NCBI GenBank assembly: GCA_035610835.1
Contig: CM069452.1
Coordinates: forward strand, 3,934,171-3,998,170
Source of the DNA: Ophiura sarsii
Taxonomy: Eukaryota; Echinodermata; Ophiuroidea; Amphilepidida; Ophiuridae
Direction: 5' to 3'
DNA length: 64,000 bases
The position numbers and the translations under genes were made by a program. Under the pieces are notes generated by a model, which saw nothing but the letters and a program-made list of their open reading frames with translations, ran no database searches and had not been told where the DNA came from. Positions 12,701 through 24,700 of the stretch are shown here, piece by piece. Every line of letters begins with the position of its first letter. Position 1 is the stretch's first letter.

Positions 12701-15700
12701 TCATGTTCATGGTGTGGACGGGCCTCTCATATCGGGTCGGGTGGTTGGGCTTTCTTTTTAACTTCTCCTTCAAAATGACACAAAATGTTTGTTTTTTGTC
12801 AAACTCAAAAAAAAGTTTAAAAAAAGAAATTCCAAAAATGTTGAGAAAATAAGGTCGGTATTCATTTGCACATGAAAATTCCCTCCAATTTCTAAGAAAA
12901 TGTCTCTAAAAATGGGTTTGTCAGGTCCGAAAAACAGAGTTTTTTTGTCGCCTATAATGCATCATTTTACAGGATACTAGCAAATTCAATTAATTTCATG
13001 CATAGATTAATTTACTACTTTATTAGACCTTTATACTTGCAAAACATCATTTATACATTTTTTGCCCACCTAATATGGATGAAAATTGCGAACTATAATA
13101 TGCAGGGACAATCTGAACTGTATAATGGTCTGACCAAAATATAGCCAATTTGAGTAATTATTCAATTTACATTGCAAAATAGTTCAAAGTTGATCCAAAA
13201 TAATTAAGATTCTTGCAAGGTTAACCCGTAGTAAGTTTAATTACACAAATTGCAATCACGCTTCATTTAATGCTTTCAGACATATTATAAATGGTATAGA
13301 TATAAGTTGAGATAAGAAGAAAAAAATCAAATATAACAATTTCTAAAATACTTACAAAATTACAAAGAGATCTTACAGACAAATTTCAGTTTTATGGCAT
13401 TGAAAAAGTACCTAGCATTTGCACAACTAGAGCAGAACCAGATTTTGTACTTTTGGTACTACATGTAAGGTATAGCAGATCCATGAAGCATAACAGTTAA
13501 TGGATTTTATTATGATACTCCAGATAAATGAACACAAGTTTCCATAATTGGAGGCTAATTGGTAGGTTAGATTTAACACTATATACAGCTGGAATATGGT
13601 GAAAATATAACTACAGATTTGATCCTGTAACAATATATAAAGTAGGCCTGTTATGGACAAGACAGTGATAGCTGGAAGCTATCAAAGCTATCAAACCATT
13701 TGTCATGCGAGAAGAAAGAAATCTCCAACAAAATGTGTCAAATTTGCCATGTGTACCCTAAAATAATGTTCACATGCCTTCTGAACTAGGATGTTAGATG
13801 GCCCTCCACACTTTTCAGTCCTTCATTGCTGTATTGATGTTATTGTTGAAGGTGTCCAATCCAGTGTCTTGCTTAAGAATGTCAATTTATGCCAGGGCAG
13901 GTTTTCTTAATTTCCTGTTGCCATGCTTGGGAATCTAGTGCACCAGTTTGGAAACTGGCTCCTCACTTCTGAAACAGTGACTAACAAACCTAGTTCGTCT
14001 CTCTTGAATCTTCTGGCTTATTTTAGGGAGGTCACCATGCAATTGGGTATTTGGTATATATGTTGTTTCCAGTTGACATTGAGTACTGCTCTCAGCATCC
14101 TGGTGTAGCAACCATCAAACTCTGTCTGTAACTTGGGAGTAATGGTCCAAGCTTTGCATCCATATAACAGCACCGACTCTAATGTTGAGGCGAACAGCCA
14201 AAGTTTGAATTTCTGAGAGAGAGTCGACTTCCATATTTTGGTCATTCTGCTACATGCTATCCATGCTGCTGCGTTGAGTTGCTTAATGTCCTTTGCTGAT
14301 ATTTTAAATCTTGAACCTCCTCCAACATGGTACCATCATTTGTCTGTATGGATCCTTCTGATGTCTCAACTATTTGCAGTAATTCTTGTGCTTGATAAAA
14401 TTCCTTTGAGAACAATGATGAACAGTGGCGTACCCAGCTTTTGGAAACTGGGGGGGGGGGGGGGGGGACCTACCATAGTTGTACCGACGAAAGGCATGAT
14501 ATACCGACAACCTTTTTTACAGACTCCAAAAAAATTGTAACAATTGCACAATTTTGTTCCCGTCAGCAGCCAAAATCTTGATAAGTGGGAGGGGGTAGAG
14601 ATGAGGTTGTCCACAAAACCGGCAGAAAAAAATTGCATGGTCAAAATCGCAAATCTACCGACGGAGGCTCAGGTTTACCTACGGGATTATTCCAGGGGGG
14701 GAGGGGGCACCGGCCCCTTTGGACCCCCCTTGGGTACGCCACTGATGATGAATGTTCACATACATCCCTTTAGCTGTGTTCTCTCTTCATATTCAGAGGG
14801 TAACACATGATCGTTCCAGGATCTTCAAATACACCCTAATTTGACCCCTTTTTCGCCCTAAAGCACGGACATTTTGTCTCAAAATAACCCTCCTTTTTTC
14901 ACCATTCCAAGGACACTTTCTAAGAAGACCCCCTTTTTGACCAAAACAAGGACACATTTGGTTTAAAATATCCCCTTTTTCCTATTCCCAGGACCATATG
15001 ATATATGACACAACATTCATTGTAACTTTTTTTCTTTTTCACCTCTATTTTTTTTGAAAACGCAGACAAAATGACCCCTATTTTTTTAAATCGCGGAGAT
15101 AGCTACCAGAAATCCCCCTTATATTGGGAAATCTCGGACATGGTACAAAACAAACCTTTTCTGCGATTTTTGGAATGATCATGCGTACCCAAAGTACATG
15201 TTGACTGTAACCACCAGGCATACACCGCAACAATGATAACAAAATTGCATACCAAAACATAACAGGAAATATTAAGTTGTTTTGATGTAAATTTATGGTA
15301 ACCAAAACCATAAAGAACTTATTTTGTTATGTTATAGCATCTTAACCACAGGATCTACCCTGGGCCAGGGAAGTAGCTGACACTACATCAATTACTGCAG
15401 GGAACTTATACACATAGGAGAAACTTCATTCTCCTGTGTATGGTTTCCTCAGGACATATGAACCATCAATGCAAACCCCTAGGATGTACCAACCAACTAT
15501 TTCTTTTCCAATCTTAACACTTTCCACGCGGCTAGTAAGTATTATGTTACCATATACAAAACAGATTTTTCAGATACTGTTCCCAACTTTCAAAGTCGAT
15601 CTCAAGATTTACTGAACCAATACTAGGCATATTTGTACTTATTTCAATGCATTTGAATTGGTGATTCTAAATATGGTAATGAAATTCAACAATTTTGACA

Positions 15701-18700
15701 TTTTTGAAACATTTTGTGAAATTTTGGAAAGTTGTCTGCAGACGCCTGCCGCGAGGAAAGTGTTAACCCCAGGACCTACTATAGGACAGGGAAGTTGCTG
15801 ATGCTAATTCAATCAGAGCAAGGTGATTAGTTAGTGGGGAGGACCTGCTTATGTATACCGATGCAATACAAACAGTGCTTCCTTCTACCAACTCCCTCGG
15901 CAAATAGGAACCTTCAATCTGGGGGCAGGTATAATGTTGGAATCATCCACGTGAACGAAAATGCGGATTAAGGGTTCTTTTTTCGACCACAACACGGGCC
16001 TGCGCGGGCCCATGCTAAGGGTATCAAAATCGCCAATTTCAGAAAATAAGGGTGTCTTTTTCAACTTGAATCCACGCTAAGGGTTGCTTGGGCCGATAGT
16101 CACGAGTCATCATTGTAAAAATAGCCCAAAATGGTTAGACCTGGACAAATTTACTAACAAAACTGAAAGACACGATTACTTCATACGTTCATTTCAGTTT
16201 TAAACTCCATCTTGAGGACCTGTATCCTTTGCTATGTGTCGAGCTATAATCCTTGTTAAGGGTCACTTTCTCCTTATTTGAGAATCCGCGTTAAGGGTGG
16301 TTTTGAGAGTGGATTCACACGGATGATTACAACTTTTATACATGAGTGCCCCCCTGGCCTTCAATACAAACCACAAGAACATACATTGTCCCCGACATGG
16401 TCAACTTACGCTCTATTTTACCTGCACCCAGCCAGCATGATCATCGGTGTCCCTTTCAAAGTTCAATTCAATGAGTCACAACACAGACCAAGTTCAATTC
16501 AAAATAAATGTTATCGACAATGGTGAATCCTAAGTTCCAGGGTTATACAGATCCTAGGAAGTGTGTGCTATGCATGAAGAAACTTTGGAAATTATAATCA
16601 TAAACTAAGACATTATTTTTGACAGGTGATGTGCTTCTCACACGGGACATTGGACAAAAATAAATCAGAACAAACTCAGAAACTGTTACAATTTAAAGTA
16701 TATTCAGAGGAAGGGCCTTCTTAATCATGTTAATTGGGGGATGATGTTAAAATTATGCAGAGTCATGCGTCAGGTTGCAGGATTTGGGGAGCCAATTGTC
16801 TTTTTCTATTTTCTATTTTTTATTTGTTCAATTTTTAAAAGTTTGTTCTATTTTTCTTAATGTATTTTCAAAGTGACCTTGAATTGGGGAAAATGTGGTG
16901 TTTTTACAAGCAAAATTGTCAATGAAACACTAAAATGTAAGGTTCCTGAATTGGAAATAAGAATCCACAAGGGACCCAATCCTGCCATTCTATCGTATCC
17001 AAAAAGGCCATTGCTATAGGAGCATTCAGACGAGTTAACTAATCCCGAAGCACTAATCGCGAGTGTGTCTGTTGGGTGAATCCTTCAACCATGTTAACGG
17101 CGAGTGAGATTTTTGTAAGGCCATTGCCTATCAATGCATTTCTTCCGGCAATCTGAGAATCGCGCCACCTTTAGTTAGTCTCGAAGCTACCGCAGTGGTA
17201 TCGCTAGACTTGAGGCTAAGATTGTCGTTTGGACAGGCACTTTGGATTAGCTTTAGATTTCTTTAAAGCTAGAGACTAGTTAGTGACCGTCTGAACAGGC
17301 CTAATAGCATATACAATTTGTGTGTCAAATACCCCTTCACCATATTGTCAAACAACTTTATTATTGGTATATTTATCGAAGCCCTCTAGTCATAATACAG
17401 ACATATGAAATAACATTATGAACGACACAAATGGACATTTAGGCTTAATCTGTTTACCTACAGCTGTTTAAATAGGGAGAAAAAGTTCAATGTTCTCAAC
17501 AAAAACTCCTGAAAATATATCATATGATTTTCTGGTATTATCAAAATAAGCATAAGTACATTTCCTCCGGCTATTGATATGAGTTGATATTTTTTCGTTG
17601 ATTTTTAATCATACCACAGGTAAAATGGTCCTGCTGCAAATCAGACCTATCAAATGTAAGTCTTAAAGGCATATTGTGATCTTTTCCAGGGGGCGTCCAT
17701 TATTCATGATTTTTTTTAGAAAGTAGATTTTCTTGCAGATTTACATTTCTGATCATAAATCGTAAATATGTTCTGAGTTACAGAGCGATGCGATTCCTAA
17801 TTACTTCAAAATCATGGTTTAAAGAGTGAAAATAAACTGTCAGGTCTGCGCTACAATTTATTTTTCACTCTAAATTCACACTAAAACCATGATTTTGAAG
17901 TAATTAGTAATTTTATCGCTCTGTAATTCAAAATATATTTATGATTTATGATCAGAAATGTAAATCTGCAAGAAAATCTACTTTCTAAAAAATAAATCAT
18001 GAATAGATCGAGGGCGCTCCCTGGAAAAGATCACATAATATGCCTTTTTAAAGGCATATTATGTGATCTTTATTTTTAACCCTTAAAAGGGTTTTTCTGT
18101 GATATTGAACAAACATTACCCCATCAAAGTATACTTTCATTAATATTAACATGGTGAAAACATGCTTGGCTTGGTCTTTCATAAATACTTCAATACTTCA
18201 AATGGGTAGATTTAACACATGGCAGTCGTCTGCAGATATGACAGTTCCAAAATATCACAAAATTTCAAAATTATTGAATACCATCGTGTTGTAGTCGAGT
18301 CCACCCTACCCGAGTCCGAGTCCTTACCTCTCGAGTCCGAGTCCGAGTTCTTACTGTCCGAGTCCGAGACCAAATCTGAGTCCTTCATGTCTGAGTCACG
18401 AGTCCTTATATGTATTTAAGTTCTGATCACATGACATTAATTTTGCTATCTATAATAGGCCAACATATCAGTGATGTCAACAGAATGATGCATTATTAAC
18501 CTTCGCATCCCCATACATGGAAAAATGTTGTTACCATTTGGAATTATAGGCATAAGAATTGATTCAGATATTATAAAAGTGTCCAGAAATTCATAGATTG
18601 AGAAATTACAAACTTCATTAAAAGGTGTGATATTCTGGAGAGCGACCTTCCCCTTCCGTTTCACTTTTTTCTTTTCCCTGAAAATGTCATCCCTAATTCC

Positions 18701-21700
18701 ATCAATTTCTTAAGAGCGTTGCTCTAGGAAGCTGAAAATTGCCAATGATATCCTCTTTGTAAGAAATGGTTATCCTTTTTTGAAACTGTATATAAATTAA
18801 TACTGACACAAAAACACTTAAAGACCATTTACACCGTACAAACAGCCTTCGATTGCACATGATTATTATCACTTTACTTATTTATAGGTTCCCTCGAATT
18901 GTGTTTTAATGGTTATCTATAGGTATTTTCAACAGGATAATTTTAACTGTTCAGATGTATTTATGATGATTTATGACATTATTTCTAAACTGTTGAAGAT
19001 TGGATGACTAAATAAGAATTTAATTACTGCAAACAACATAAGCCAATATCAACTGGACTCGGCAGGACTCGGGCACAATTCCTGAGTCCTGAGTCCCTAG
19101 TGCCTGAGTCCGAGACCGAGACCTTCCCCTCCGAGTCCGAGGGACTCGAGTACTACATCACTGCCATCACCATATATTTGAAATCCACATGAGAAATGCA
19201 TCCCTAGTGTTTGTTCAGTAATCCTTGAGATTAACTTTGAAAGTTGGGAAAGGTTTCTGACAAATCTGTTTTGTATATGGTAAAACTAAATAGCTGTGTG
19301 GAAAGTGTTGGATCCACCTTGAAGAACTTGAATGGGATGCAAACTTTGGTATCTGTGTTTTTCCTTTCTCTTATGACATGTTTTATGCATCTGCATCATG
19401 TAGGTTTATGTTTTAATACGCCGTATTAGATTAGACTAAAGCTATATCAAATCAATTAGAAAATTTACATATGTGATGCAGCACATTAAAAAAAGGGGGG
19501 GGGGCTCTGTGGCTGTGTGTTTTCAAGATATAGATGCAAATGGGCAGAAACAAATAGGGAATATATTAAGAATTTTGGAGTCATTTTCTCTCATAAAATC
19601 TGAATGTCTTGATCAATTTTTATACATTTGGTGTCATTTTAAAGCTTAGAAAATGCTCTGAGAGCACACATAATAAACTCAAAATTGACTTCACCTGCAA
19701 AGTTGTCCCCCCCCCCCCTTCGATGTTCTGCATCACATATGATATATACATGCATATAATATATGTCTCTGAAACGTATTTTATATATTAAAACAAATCC
19801 ATCATTCAACAAAATGAAATTTGATATGGTTTCTTGGAGACCCTAAAGCTACTTTCTGCCACCTTAACCAAGCATCAGCTTAGTTAACTATATCTTTAAT
19901 AAGGTCTGACACTTACATCCAAGCTGGGGGCAATTCTTAGCAGGTAAAGCTTGGCCACACTATTCATAAACCCTTCACCACTTCTTATAGCCAGCACAGT
20001 TTTAATAGCGGTTTTATGGACAAGTGGTGAAGGGGTTATTTCAAAAATCTACCTCAGGTGAGAGACGGTGTTGAGATATTTAATCTTTACCACAAAAAAC
20101 ACACACAAAAAACTGTTAAATTATTTGATCAATATATCATACTTACGTCTTTACCCCTCACTTTTAATGTGAATACAGTCTCTTTGAAGTGGATTTTGGA
20201 GATCCGAGGCCTGGAAAAGACATCAAAATAATAAGATGTTAGATTAACAAATCTTGGTCTATCCACATTCTAATATTCTTAAATGTTTCAATGTCAAGTT
20301 GTTACAATATGATGTTTTTGGAACAAAGCAGTCAATAAGGGACATCATACAGATTTTTTAAATAAAAATATGTTTTTTATCCACTGAACACTATACTTGT
20401 TGATCAATATTTAATAACAACATAAAATAACCCCTGAAACTCAATGGACTGTTTATCTGCGTTGCTTGTATAACAAAGTTTGATGGATATGTATTTTGAT
20501 ATTTGTAGATGTATCCTGATGTCTTATGCTCACTGTGTGTGATTCAGCTGTAAAGCTGCACATTTATTTTTTAATGAAATGAATGTACCCTGAAGACTGT
20601 TGATCATATTTTATATTTTGACTGAATAGTTTGGTTTCCTTATCAAAAGCCATCCAACACGCTCTATCTGTCTACGTCTGAAAATAATTTCCTCTATTTT
20701 GTAGTCTGAATATAACTAATCAATCAATGAGGCGGAATGCTAGGCGCTCATTTATTATCAAACTATGGAAGAAAATGATTGGTAGTTCTGCACGGTTTTC
20801 TGCACTCTGGACAGGTGTGGGATTTTATTATATAATTTATATTATTTATTTATTTATTTTCTCATTTTGAGTAGGTGATTATATATGTGTGGTGGCATGG
20901 GAAAACCCTTCACATGGTCATTTTCTAGCAACTTGGTTTTTTTCTTTGGCAGAGAGCTTCATACTCTACTGAGTATAGGACTGTTTAAATTTGTCAAAAT
21001 TCCATCTAGAACTACAGTTATAGTATTTTAAAGTCAGCAAGTTTAAACGCAACACTAAAAATTGAAATTGACAATTCAAAGGTGTACACAATTTTTTTTA
21101 AATGCTCTAATAATAATAAAACTACATTGTTATATCACACAGAATAGCTTGTCATATGAAAAGGACTTTTGATATGAACCTAGTTGTTTGCGATATTATT
21201 AACAATTGTAAGTTCTTCACTTTCAAAATCGTTACAATGCATTGTCGGAATTCACAAGTGGTTACCATGGTAACAATGTCATTTTACGTAAACATAGCAT
21301 TTTGCACATAAAATTTGATAAACAAGGTTCAGAAAAGTACTAAAATAAACTTAACATCTGGAATTGTGCATAAAAAACTCCTTAAGAATAAAGTTCCAGG
21401 TATAATCTCTATCTTGGGACCAAAGTTGGAAAATTGACTTGGAACTCATTTGTTAGAAATATTTTGGTATGACCCAGATATCTCAATATTAACACTAGCG
21501 ACTTCCGACGGGTTTTCCCATACCACCACACATATAATGTATTTATATTCCGATTTTGTTTTTGCTGAGTAGTTCTTTGATTAATATCTTTAATACCTTG
21601 CAGATATTATGATTTATGAGTATCATTATTATTATTATTAATGTCATCTATCAATAACTTAAAATAGAAAAGAAACCATATTTTCAATCAACCTCTTTTT

Positions 21701-24700
21701 CAATAAAACTAGTGCACAAAATAAAATTTTTGTAATTAAAAATGGAACATTTATTCTTCACAAAAAAAGTTTGTTATAACACCAGACATGAACAAAAAAG
21801 ATAAAATCACAAAAATATTTTATGAGATGAAATTACAAACAATATTTTATGAGATGAAATCACAAACAATATTTTATGAGATGAAATCACAAACAATATT
21901 TTATGAGATGAAATCACAAAAAATATTTTATAAGATGAAATCACAAAAAATATTTTATAAGATGAAATCACAAAAAATATTTTATTAGATGAAGAAATCA
22001 CAAAAAATATTTTATAAGATGAAATCACAAAAAATATTTTATAAGATGAAATCACAAAAAATATTTTATGAGATGAAATCACAAAAAATATTTTAAAATG
22101 AGATGAAATCACAAACAATATTTTATGAGATGAAATCACAAACAATATTTTATGAGATGAAATCACAAACAATATTTTATGAGATGAAATCACAAAAAAT
22201 ATTTTATGAGATGAAATTACAAAAAGTATTTTAGAGATGAAATCACAAAATTATGTTATGAGATGAAATCACAAAAAATGTTTTATGAGATGAAATCACA
22301 AAAAATATTTTATGAGATGAAATCACAAACAATATTTTATGAAATGAAATCACACAAAAATATTTTATGAGATGAAATCACAACAAATATTTTATGAGAT
22401 GAAATCACAACAAATATTTTATGAGATGAAATCACAACAAATATTTTATGAGATGAAATCACAACAAATATTTTATGAGATGAAATCACAAACAATATTT
22501 TATGAGATGAAATCACAAACAATATTTTATGAGATGAAATCACAAACAATATTTTATGAGATGAAATCACAAACAATATTTTATGAGATGAAATCACAAA
22601 CAATATTTTATGAGATGAAATCACAAACAATATTTTATGAGATGAGATCACAATTTTTTCTTCTTCTTCTGGCTATTGGATGACGACATAAGAACAGCTG
22701 TAGTTGGCCTAATTTTTCTTTAGAAATACCATGTCATCATATGAGATCATAAAACAGAGTATAAAGATGCCTCTATGAGGAATCAGTGTGATCTTACTCA
22801 TTGACAGAAGTAGAATAAATCAATTGCAAATTTAATTCAATAATTAATTTTACTATTTTTCAATAGGAAGAAATTCAATATAAGTCTACAAGCCGCTCCA
22901 ATTAATTTTGTTGTAGTTGATTTATGTTGATTTAAAGTATAACATACTTATTCACTTACGAACTTACGAATAATATGATATTAAGAGACAACTTACAATA
23001 GTCATTTCAACATTTTAGGATGTTTAACATCCATGTTGCTGATCAAAATGCCGGTTAAATCCATTCCAAGAATCATGTCAAGATGTCAGAAGCAGACTCC
23101 ATTCTTTATTTATTTCCAGTATTTTGTGAAATTTTATTATAATCTTGAAAAAATAATCTGACTATAATTTGCCGTATGTTGTGACTATGTATGTATGTAG
23201 GGGTGTATGTATGTATGTATCCATAAAAGGCTCTCTCAGTTTGCAACTAAACACCGTGAACATTGCACTGATAAAAGATGATTATAATGTGAGTGTTATA
23301 AGCTATAAATGGCTGAAAACCGTACAGAATTGACCGAGATATGAGCAAAACCGGGAAATCAAAGGCCTTTTCAGCCCGGCTTTTGAGACTATTTCTACGG
23401 GCCATGTTTGTTTTTTATCTATGTGTACACTGTAACCATGCAGTTGGCGCGCGTAACACTACGCGTCACAGTGCGACATGCAAAATAAACGCGCACACGC
23501 ACTACACCCACGCACCCCTACACACGCGGGCGGGCAAATATTGGAGAAATACGCTGCGCCACGGGAGTTGGTCACGGTTTAGGCCTTGAGATAAGCCACG
23601 GGGCGGAGGCAGAGACGGGGACGGGGCGGGGACGGCAGGGTGGGCGGGAACGACGGCGGGTCAGGGGAGGGGCGGGAAGGCTGGGGGCGGCGGGCGGGAG
23701 CGATGGGAGGCAGAGTGTAAATGAACAAATGCGATACTAAATTGCGTAACACTATAACAGGGAGGGTCACGAGGTGGAGGATTGAGATAAGCACGAGGCG
23801 GGTGGGGGCGGGGACGGTGGGGGGGGGGCGGTAATGAAGTAATGTGGTTTTGGTGGCAGGGGGTTCATGAAGAAATGTGACACTAAATTGTGTAGAGGGT
23901 CACGAGGTGGAATGAAATAGTATGATTCCTTAAAAGTATAAACCATAGGATATAGCTTGGGGTAGTGACGGGAAGCATTCAATTTCAGTTAAGGAAATAG
24001 GCCTGTACATTATATTTGAACTCATAGATGAATTATTACCAATTTCGCGATAAATAATTGTATAAGAACTTAATGTGTTATTTCATTTTGTAGGTGTTCT
24101 ATCTGGTAGGCGCCACTTACTAACGGGAGCCCGTTCAAAGAACGGGCGTCCCGCTAGTTGATATAAAGTGTGTACAAATTCAAAAAAAAAAAAATGGAAG
24201 ACACTTGAAACTTTCTGTGGTTAATAATTATATTTTAAGACAATATCATGTTCACTGATGAATAATGACCATATTGCATTGTTTATGTATATATGTGTGT
24301 GTGTGTTTGTGCTGCTATAGTTCAATTAGTTCCAAATTGGTGAGAAATATGCGTTTTTTATCTTTCCGTGCGCAAAAATAATCCAAGAGACCCTGCATGG
24401 TTTTGGTCCTACGCATGCATCACGCATTTGATGTGCAGTGTGTTTTTTGCTTTCATGGGCACCTGTTCACTTCTGTATTATTCGCTACTGTAAGGCACAA
24501 AAAAAATGTTTGATTGTCCTCGACCCTCTTAATCCTTCCGACCCAATTGTGGATTTGGGTGGAGGGTTGATTTTTTTTACAAATTTTAGTCGAAAATCAT
24601 TTTTTTAATTTTTTTAAAGTGTTAAGAAAATAAAAATACTCATCAAAATATTACAGATTTTGTTCTCCGTTTTGGTTACCACAACAACTTCAACAAGTAC

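Larger units (their letters stand above)
10250..20146 (-). other. Intron between exons g and h
   Basis: A 9.9-kb intron holding elements at 11332-11775, 12295-12635, 12712-12945, 13780-14805, 14423-14744, 14808-15184, 15514-15766, 15949-16328, 17018-17305, 17663-18052, 18212-19312 and 19469-19741. The stretches 10250-11330, 12950-13780, 16330-17017 and 19742-20146 show nothing recognised, apart from a TACTGTAAAAGT phrase near 10895. Confidence 0.5.

Noticed and set aside
13780..14805. Active LINE or host reverse transcriptase gene
   Set aside because: The reading frame is broken by stops and shifts and only the C-terminal part remains.
21806..22652. CRISPR array
   Set aside because: Units are contiguous with no unique spacers and the context is a eukaryotic intron.
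21788..22683. Long open frames on both strands (9-residue periodic peptides)
   Set aside because: They are produced by the 27-bp satellite, whose unit length is a multiple of three. No domain, start context or splice structure supports a protein.
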